Shown here: positions 5,349 to 10,856 of the stretch, in pieces
Numbering within the stretch: the first letter of the stretch is position 1
Layout of the letters: each line of letters opens with the position of its first letter
NCBI GenBank assembly: GCA_913009535.1
Contig: CAJVXR010000049.1
Coordinates: 1-10,856 of the forward strand
From: an uncultured Flavobacteriales bacterium
GTDB lineage: Bacteria > Bacteroidota > Bacteroidia > Flavobacteriales > Flavobacteriaceae
Length of the DNA: 10,856 nt
Reading direction: 5' to 3'
The notes under the pieces: generated by a model
Told to the model about the DNA's origin: nothing
Seen by the model: the letters and a program-made list of their open reading frames with translations, nothing else
Database searches by the model: none
Translations under genes and position numbers: made by a program

Positions 5349-7295
5349 TTATTTTCCGTCCATTTTATCTTTCAGCTCTTGCAACTGTAAATTTGCATCA
5401 CCTAAAGTGGTTTTGGATTCGATTTTCTCTTTTTTGTTTTTCTTGTTAGCAACCTTTATGTTTTCCGCTTCAACATCTTTAAATACAGATGTATGAGAAG
5501 CAACAACACGTTTAGAATCTTTATTGAACTCAATCACCTTGAATTCAGCTGACTCCCCTTTAACTAACTTAGAACCGTCCTCTTTAGCTAAATATCTAGA
5601 TGGAACAAAAGCAGTAATATCGTCATTAAACTTAACGGTAGCACCTTTATCAACTATTTCAAAGATTTCAAATGTATGAGTTGAATTTAAAGTAAACTCA
5701 TTTTCATATTTGTCCCATGGATTATCTAAAGTCTGCTTATGACCTAAACTTAGTTTTCTACTCTCTACATCAAGTTCTAGAGTTACAACTTCAATCTTAT
5801 CACCTACAGCACAAAACTCACTAGGATGCTTTATTTTTTTAGTCCAAGAAAGATCAGAAATATAAATTAGACCATCAATTCCTTCTTCTAACTCAACAAA
5901 AACACCAAAATTAGTAAAGTTTCTTACTATTCCTGTTTGTTTAGAACCAACAGGGTATTTAGAAGTAATATCTGTCCATGGATCTTGTGTTAATTGCTTA
6001 ATACCAAGAGACATTTTTCTGTCTTCTCTGTCAAAAGTAATTATAACAGCATCAATTTCATCTCCAACTTTAACAAAGTCACCTGCAGACCTTAAATGAG
6101 TAGACCACGACATTTCTGATACATGTACTAAACCTTCAACTCCTTCAGCTAATTCAATAAATGCTCCATAATCAGCAATTACCACAACTTTACCTTTTAC
6201 TTTATCTCCAACCTTAACATCTTCTGATAAAGCTTCCCATGGATGCTTACTAAGTTGCTTAAGACCTAATTGTATTCTAGACTTATCTTCATCAAAATCT
6301 AAAATAACAACATTGATTTTAGCATCCAACTCTACAATTTCACTTGGATGATTGATTCTTGACCAAGACAAATCAGTTATATGAATTAATCCATCAACGC
6401 CACCAAGATCCATAAATACTCCATAAGAAGTAATGTTTTTAACAGTACCTTCAAGGACTTGACCTTTTTCTAATTGTTTGATTATTTCTTTCTTTTGTAG
6501 TTCTATATCAGCTTCAATAAGAGCTTTATGAGAAACTACAACATTTTTAAATTCATGGTTGATTTTTACAACTTTGAATTCCATTGTTTTATTTACATAA
6601 ACATCATAATCTCTTATAGGTTTGACATCAATTTGTGAACCAGGTAAGAAAGCTTCAATACCAAAGACATCTACAATCATTCCTCCTTTAGTTCTACACT
6701 TAACAAATCCATTAACTATCTCTCCAGTATCGTGAGCGTTATTAACACGATCCCAAGCCATTATAACTCTTGCTTTTCTGTGTGAAAGTATTAGTTGACC
6801 TGTTGCATCTTCTCTAATATCAATAAGTACTTCAACCTTGTCACCAACTTTTAAGTCAGGATTATATCTGAACTCATTTAAAGAAATGACTCCTTCAGAT
6901 TTAGCATTAATATCAATTATAGCATCTCTATCACTAATATTAGTGACAATTCCTGTAACAACTTCGTCCGTTAATGTATCAACAAAATTTTCCTTCACTA
7001 AGCCTTCAAACTCTACAAGCTTAGCATCATCAATAGGATCAATACCCTCTTCATAATTATGCCAATTAAAATCTTTTAAAAATTCTTCGGGAGAAATTTT
7101 ATTATCTTCTTCAATAGCAGGTTGCTCTTTAGATTCAGTATTTACTACTGGTTTAGAAACTTCTTTAACCGTTTCTTTTTTTGATTCTTCAATTGAAATT
7201 TTATTTTCCTCTTGAGCAGGTTGCTCTTTTGATTCAGTATTTACTACTGGTTTAGAAACTTCTTCAACAGTTTCTTTTTTTAATTCTTCAGACAT
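5349..7295 (-). CDS. rpsA: 30S ribosomal protein S1
   Basis: S1 binds mRNA on the 30S subunit and helps load unstructured, A/U-rich leaders, which suits a genome whose starts lack clear Shine-Dalgarno motifs. At 648 residues it is longer than E. coli S1 (557), mainly because of an acidic N-terminal extension of about 100 residues. That extension contains a 33-residue tandem duplication (residues 6-71), described separately. Six S1 (OB-fold) repeats follow: about 110-174, 189-257, 277-347, 361-434, 448-521 and 536-604. Repeats 3-5 are the best conserved (YGVFMDLGGVDGLIHITDLSW, DYGAFIELAEGVEGLVHVSE). The tail has a KNKKEK basic stretch and ends TTLGDANLQLQELKDKMDGK. It starts with ATG; a terminator follows the stop, and a 159-base leader precedes the start. 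Confidence 0.97.
   Translation of the reverse strand: MSEELKKETVEEVSKPVVNTESKEQPAQEENKISIEESKKETVKEVSKPVVNTESKEQPAIEEDNKISPEEFLKDFNWHNYEEGIDPIDDAKLVEFEGLVKENFVDTLTDEVVTGIVTNISDRDAIIDINAKSEGVISLNEFRYNPDLKVGDKVEVLIDIREDATGQLILSHRKARVIMAWDRVNNAHDTGEIVNGFVKCRTKGGMIVDVFGIEAFLPGSQIDVKPIRDYDVYVNKTMEFKVVKINHEFKNVVVSHKALIEADIELQKKEIIKQLEKGQVLEGTVKNITSYGVFMDLGGVDGLIHITDLSWSRINHPSEIVELDAKINVVILDFDEDKSRIQLGLKQLSKHPWEALSEDVKVGDKVKGKVVVIADYGAFIELAEGVEGLVHVSEMSWSTHLRSAGDFVKVGDEIDAVIITFDREDRKMSLGIKQLTQDPWTDITSKYPVGSKQTGIVRNFTNFGVFVELEEGIDGLIYISDLSWTKKIKHPSEFCAVGDKIEVVTLELDVESRKLSLGHKQTLDNPWDKYENEFTLNSTHTFEIFEIVDKGATVKFNDDITAFVPSRYLAKEDGSKLVKGESAEFKVIEFNKDSKRVVASHTSVFKDVEAENIKVANKKNKKEKIESKTTLGDANLQLQELKDKMDGK
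7083..7280 (-). repeat. 99-bp in-frame tandem duplication in the 5' end of rpsA
   Basis: Two adjacent 99-base units (7182-7280 and 7083-7181) encode residues 6-38 and 39-71 of S1. Both carry SKPVVNTESKEQPA. Between 7117 and about 7190 the DNA of the two copies differs at only about four positions, with a 99-base offset (for example GCAGG at 7117 and 7216). The copies diverge toward the end encoding EENKIS, where one extra codon is present. Near-identity at silent sites points to a recent duplication or ongoing homogenisation in an otherwise disordered, acidic region. Confidence 0.9.
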
Positions 7296-7454
7296 ATCTG
7301 ATTAAATTTGTATTCTAGAAGTCTTCGATAGAATTAAGTAATTAACTTTTAGAAGGATTAATTAAATATCTTCATTCCCTTTGTCATATCGAATAAATCA
7401 CCAAAAGGAGTGCGAAAATAAACATATTAAATGATAATGACAATAATATTATTC
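7296..7454 (-). promoter_or_regulatory. Leader / intergenic region upstream of rpsA
   Basis: This is the only sizeable non-coding gap in the window, 159 A/T-rich bases between cmk and rpsA. No ORF and no intrinsic terminator for cmk is visible, so read-through from cmk into rpsA is likely. An additional rpsA promoter is plausible: TATGTTTA on the - strand (7419-7426) resembles the Bacteroidota -7 motif, but I find no well-spaced -33 element. Nearest the gene is a small hairpin, listed separately. No Shine-Dalgarno-like sequence precedes the ATG. Confidence 0.4.
7312..7334 (-). promoter_or_regulatory. Small hairpin in the rpsA 5' leader
   Basis: ATTCTA and TAGAAT (7312-7317 and 7329-7334) pair as a 6-bp stem. 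Inside, GAA and TTC can add three more pairs around a GAC triloop with a two-base bulge. The structure ends 16 bases before the rpsA start codon. S1 is known in E. coli to repress its own translation through leader structure, so a role is conceivable. The stem is short and A/T-rich and may be chance. Confidence 0.25.
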
Positions 7455-8147
7455 TTAAAGATTGAATTTATCTTTTAAAATACTTTTAACAAAGGTAAGC
7501 TGATCTTCCATCGACATAAATGAATTATCTATCTCTAAAGCATCATCAGCTATAATTAAAGGAGAGTCCTTTCTTTTTGAGTCATCCAAGTCCCTAGACT
7601 TTAAGTTAGTTAAAACTTCATTGTATTCTACTTCTACATTTTCATTAACATACTCAGAATATCTTCTTTTTGCTCTAACTTCTGCGGAGGCTGTTAAAAA
7701 TAATTTCAATTCCGCATTTGGAAAAACAACAGTACCAATATCTCTGCCGTCCATAACAACTCCTTTATTTAAACTTAATTCTTTTTGAAGATTTACCATA
7801 TGTTTTCTTATAAATGAAACAGTGGCAACAGAACTAACATGGTTAGATACTATTATGGATCTTATTTCCTTTTCAATGTTAATATTATTTAAAAATATTT
7901 CAGAGTAACCGAGTTTTTTGTTGAAAACAAAACTCAATTTAATATCTAATAATATTTTTGAAAATTCTTTCAAATTTTCTTTATCAAAAGGGATATAGTT
8001 ATTTTTTAAGGCATAATAAGTTATGGCTCTATACATAGATCCAGAGTCTACATAAATATAATTTAAATAATTAGCTAAATGTTTGGCTAAAGTGCTTTTT
8101 CCTGTTGAAGCAAATCCGTCAATAGCAATTATAATATTTTTATTCAT
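7455..8147 (-). CDS. cmk: Cytidylate kinase
   Basis: This P-loop kinase phosphorylates CMP and dCMP with ATP, feeding CTP and dCTP pools and recycling CMP from RNA and lipid turnover. The 230 residues show the Walker A loop GFASTGKST (11-19) in its Bacteroidota form, the substrate motif DSGSMYRAITYYAL (34-47), MDGRDIGTVVFP (132-143) with the nucleotide-monophosphate-contacting Asp and Arg, a lid KRRYSEY (160-166), and RDLDDSKRKDSPL (185-197) holding lid arginines. The ATG shares one base with the porQ stop (TAATG), implying translational coupling. The rpsA neighbour downstream is a very common bacterial pairing. Confidence 0.96.
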   Translation of the reverse strand: MNKNIIIAIDGFASTGKSTLAKHLANYLNYIYVDSGSMYRAITYYALKNNYIPFDKENLKEFSKILLDIKLSFVFNKKLGYSEIFLNNINIEKEIRSIIVSNHVSSVATVSFIRKHMVNLQKELSLNKGVVMDGRDIGTVVFPNAELKLFLTASAEVRAKRRYSEYVNENVEVEYNEVLTNLKSRDLDDSKRKDSPLIIADDALEIDNSFMSMEDQLTFVKSILKDKFNL

Positions 8148-9163
8148 TAATTTAAATTTAATTGTAAACCAATGAAGCTTGTATTTGCTGCACTAGAAAA
8201 TTTAGCATGAGTATAATTAATTCGTAATTTATTAAATTTAATACCAAAACCAAATGAAACTCCTGAGAAATTCGATTGGTCAATAATTTTTAGCTCCTCA
8301 CCTCTTCTAAAATTATATCCAAGTCTAATATTAAATATACTTTCTGGAAATAATTCAGCACCAATTATCAGATGTCTAAATACATTATTAAAAAATGTAA
8401 CTTTTTCCTCAGTTACAACACCATCTAAGTCTGTTGTTGATCTAGAGGGGTTTGAAAGACCAATATTCCATTTTTGGAGATTTTCAAAAGTCAAATACCA
8501 TCTTAATGGTGCGTTTTCTAATAATTGTGATACTCCAACATTAATTTCTAAAGGTAATTTTTCATATATTTCATTGTAAGCCTTTAATTGAGTACCAAGA
8601 TTTCTTATGACCAAACCTATATTTAAATCGACATCACTATTAACATATAAAAAACCTAAATCTGCAGAAATTCCAATTGAATTATATTGCTCTAATGAGG
8701 ACGTAATTAGTCTTATATTTGAACCAATGTAAATTGGTAAATATTGAATTTTTGTAGAGTATCCAACTGAAAAAGCACTCTCTTTGCCTGTAAAGTCATT
8801 TGTTTGATTGCCTAACTCATCGTAACCAGAAAAACTTCCGTAATCTATATATGAAATGCCGAAATGAATTGTATTATTTCTATTATCAAATGTATAGGCA
8901 TAAGCTGCTGTACCATAACTAATATCTGAAAAATAATTAGAAAAATTTATAGAAAAATTATTATCCATTCTAATATTTATAGATGCTGGGTTTACGCTAG
9001 GCTGGTTTACATCATAATCAAAAAGAGTAATCTCTTTACCACCTAAAGCTAACTGTCTGGGAGATGTAGTGATATTTAAAAATTGGTAAGCTGATTCACC
9101 TGCAACTTGCGAACTTGCATCACAAAGAGAGAACAAAAAAATTAATTTAAATAAATTTTTCAT
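8147..9163 (-). CDS. porQ: Type IX secretion system protein PorQ
   Basis: PorQ is an outer-membrane beta-barrel of the PorV/PorQ family. In Porphyromonas gingivalis it works with PorU, PorV and PorZ in the attachment complex that handles T9SS cargo at the cell surface. I start it at ATG 9161-9163 (338 residues); a TTG codon lies immediately upstream but is a less likely start. A signal peptide (KNLFKLIFLFSLCDASSQ, about 1-20) is followed by the strongly conserved YQFLNITTSPRQLALGGKEI and FDYDVNQPSVNPASI blocks, then alternating amphipathic strands to the barrel's final IGLQLNLN. The Cys in the signal region is not in a lipobox. It lies between lon and cmk; a 43-base spacer from lon shows no terminator. 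No other T9SS gene is in the window, consistent with the dispersed layout of these genes. Confidence 0.9.
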   Translation of the reverse strand: MKNLFKLIFLFSLCDASSQVAGESAYQFLNITTSPRQLALGGKEITLFDYDVNQPSVNPASINIRMDNNFSINFSNYFSDISYGTAAYAYTFDNRNNTIHFGISYIDYGSFSGYDELGNQTNDFTGKESAFSVGYSTKIQYLPIYIGSNIRLITSSLEQYNSIGISADLGFLYVNSDVDLNIGLVIRNLGTQLKAYNEIYEKLPLEINVGVSQLLENAPLRWYLTFENLQKWNIGLSNPSRSTTDLDGVVTEEKVTFFNNVFRHLIIGAELFPESIFNIRLGYNFRRGEELKIIDQSNFSGVSFGFGIKFNKLRINYTHAKFSSAANTSFIGLQLNLN

Positions 9164-9206
9164 CAAGACAAATCATATTTTATAGAACTTAAAAATAAAG
9201 ATTTTA

Positions 9207-10856
9207 TTATAACTTCTTAGCATAAAGCACATCCTGATTAGATAAGGCTAATTGAATAACTTCTTTCATTTCTGTAACATAATGAAATTTTAATCCTTTT
9301 AAATAATCTGCCTTTACCTCATTTACATCACTTTCATTTTGTTTACATAAAATAATATCTGTAATCTTAGCTCTTTTAGCTGCTAATATTTTCTCCTTGA
9401 TACCTCCAACTGGTAAAACCTTACCTCTTAAAGTAATTTCACCTGTCATAGCAAGGTTTTTATTGACTCTTTTTTGAGTAAATAAAGAGACTAAAGAAGT
9501 TAACATTGTTATCCCTGCACTTGGACCATCTTTTGGTGTAGCTCCCTCTGGCACATGAATATGAACATTATATTTATTGAAGATTTCTTCATTGATATTA
9601 AAATGATGTGAATTCGCTTTAATAAATTCTAAAGCTATGGTAGCAGACTCACTCATCACTTTACCTAAGTTACCTGTGATAGATAACTTCCCTTTTCCTT
9701 TGGATATAATGGATTCAATAAATAAAATATCTCCACCTACTCTAGTCCAAGCTAAACCGGTAACTACTCCTGCTACTTTATTATTTTCATAAACACTTCT
9801 GTCTAATTTAGTAGAACCCAATACTTCATTTAAATCATCTACTTTAATATTAGAGTTGTATTCTAAATTCATAGCTAAGTTCTTAGCAGCATATCTAACT
9901 ACTTTAGCTATTTGCTTTTCTAATCCTCTAACTCCAGATTCTCTTGTGTAACCATCTACAATTTTTTCAATAACATTTTTCGATAATTTAATTTCAGATG
10001 ATTTTACACCATGTTCAGATTGCTGTTTAGGTAACAAGAATTTCTTACCAATCTGTACTTTATCTTCCGTAGTATAACCACTGACATTAATAATTTCCAT
10101 TCTATCTAAAAGTGCAGGCTGAATAGAAGATAAATTATTACATGTAGCTATAAACATTACTTTAGAAAGATCAAAACCTAACTCTAAATAATTGTCATAA
10201 AACTCGAAATTTTGCTCAGGATCTAAAACTTCAAGTAAAGCAGACGAAGGATCACCTTGATTTGAATTAGATAGTTTATCGATCTCATCCAAAACAAAGA
10301 CAGGATTAGAAGTTCCAGCTTTTTTAATATTTTGAATAACTCTTCCTGGCATAGCTCCTATATAAGTTTTTCTATGCCCTCTAATTTCAGCTTCATCTCT
10401 TAAACCACCTAAAGACATTCGAACATAATTTCTACCCAATGCCCTAGCTATCGACTTTCCAAGTGATGTTTTACCTACACCAGGAGGTCCATACAAACAT
10501 AGTATAGGAGATTTCATATCATTTCTAAGTTTCAATACAGCAAGATGCTCAATAATCCTTTTTTTAACATCTTCCAAACCAAAGTGATCCTTATCCAATA
10601 TTTTTTGAGCTTTAACTAAATCAAACAAGTCTTTACTATATTTTGACCATGGTAGATCTAATATTAAATCTAAATAATTTCGCTGTACAGAATATTCTGA
10701 TACTTGCGGATTCATTCTTTGTAATTTAGAAAGCTCTTTCTCAAAATGAATTTTTACTTCTTTAGTCCATTTTATTTTTTTAGATCTAGCTTTCATTTCA
10801 TCAATTTCACCATCATGATTTACGCCACCTAATTCTTCTTGAATTGTTTTCATTTG
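9207..10856 (-). CDS. lon: ATP-dependent protease Lon, C-terminal two thirds (start outside window)
   Basis: Lon is a cytoplasmic AAA+ serine protease that unfolds and degrades damaged and regulatory proteins. The frame runs off the right edge: the ATG at 10851-10853 is internal and preceded by CAA (Gln), giving the typical [11 protein letters not shown]. Roughly 260 N-terminal residues, the substrate-binding domain, are therefore outside. Numbered from that Met: the helical linker to about 110, Walker [10 protein letters not shown] (122-130), the pore-loop region around YIGAMPGR (164-171), Walker [10 protein letters not shown] (185-193), sensor region FIATCNN (234-240), DRMEII (250-255), then the protease domain with catalytic Ser445 in [10 protein letters not shown] and Lys486 in VGGIKEKI, spaced as in active Lon. 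No defect is seen. porQ follows after a 43-base spacer without a terminator. Confidence 0.97.
   Translation of the reverse strand, partial: QMKTIQEELGGVNHDGEIDEMKARSKKIKWTKEVKIHFEKELSKLQRMNPQVSEYSVQRNYLDLILDLPWSKYSKDLFDLVKAQKILDKDHFGLEDVKKRIIEHLAVLKLRNDMKSPILCLYGPPGVGKTSLGKSIARALGRNYVRMSLGGLRDEAEIRGHRKTYIGAMPGRVIQNIKKAGTSNPVFVLDEIDKLSNSNQGDPSSALLEVLDPEQNFEFYDNYLELGFDLSKVMFIATCNNLSSIQPALLDRMEIINVSGYTTEDKVQIGKKFLLPKQQSEHGVKSSEIKLSKNVIEKIVDGYTRESGVRGLEKQIAKVVRYAAKNLAMNLEYNSNIKVDDLNEVLGSTKLDRSVYENNKVAGVVTGLAWTRVGGDILFIESIISKGKGKLSITGNLGKVMSESATIALEFIKANSHHFNINEEIFNKYNVHIHVPEGATPKDGPSAGITMLTSLVSLFTQKRVNKNLAMTGEITLRGKVLPVGGIKEKILAAKRAKITDIILCKQNESDVNEVKADYLKGLKFHYVTEMKEVIQLALSNQDVLYAKKL

Noticed and set aside
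5260..5496. 78-codon open frame on the + strand spanning the terminator
   Set aside because: It runs through the rpsA terminator and antisense to rpsA and pyrR; the low-complexity Phe/Lys/Ser content is a by-product of A/T-rich sequence.
6838..7056. 72-codon open frame on the + strand
   Set aside because: It is antisense to the first S1 domain of rpsA; no independent support.
9112..9163. PorQ as a lipoprotein because of the Cys in FSLCDASS
   Set aside because: The residue before Cys is Leu and there is no lipobox; a signal-peptidase I site fits the PorQ family.

Overview
The window is a compact, strongly AT-rich stretch of chromosome, most likely from a member of the Bacteroidota and probably a flavobacterium. 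Three things point there: a PorQ-type type IX secretion protein (a system confined to this phylum); housekeeping proteins with Bacteroidota-type motifs (GFASTGKST in Cmk, the GLSLKSI block in DnaX tau); and start codons preceded by A/T-rich sequence with no clear Shine-Dalgarno motif. No tRNA, rRNA, mobile element, CRISPR array or phage gene is visible.

Layout. Positions 1-1304 on the + strand hold the 3' part of dnaX (clamp-loader gamma/tau subunit). Everything else is on the - strand. Reading in the direction of transcription from the right edge, there is a lon-porQ-cmk-rpsA group (10856 to 5349) that ends in a strong intrinsic terminator at 5310-5340. A second group, pyrR-pyrB-rnz-pdxH-ppx (5276 to 1299), follows with spacings of -1, 3, 35 and -4 bases and converges on dnaX. 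The only substantial gap is the 159-base leader between cmk and rpsA. The apparent gap at 733-1298 is not empty: it encodes the tau C-terminus in the -1 frame.

How the genes relate. The lon group covers protein quality control (Lon), outer-membrane secretion (PorQ), pyrimidine nucleotide salvage (Cmk) and translation (S1). The pyr group covers pyrimidine synthesis and its regulator or salvage enzyme (PyrB, PyrR), tRNA 3' processing (RNase Z), vitamin B6 synthesis (PdxH) and polyphosphate/(p)ppGpp turnover (Ppx/GppA).

The main point of interest is dnaX. The genomic reading frame stops just after a run of ten A residues, giving a gamma-length protein. The complete, recognisable tau C-terminal domain continues without a stop in the -1 frame. 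A hairpin with a 7-bp perfect lower stem ends two bases before the A-run. This looks like recoding (transcriptional slippage or -1 ribosomal frameshifting) that makes gamma and tau from one gene, with tau as the recoded product, the reverse of the E. coli arrangement. A homopolymer sequencing error is the main alternative. Other points are an almost perfect 99-bp tandem duplication at the 5' end of rpsA, and an rnz gene that starts with TTG one codon after, and in frame with, the pyrB stop. I see no exotic new multi-gene system here.
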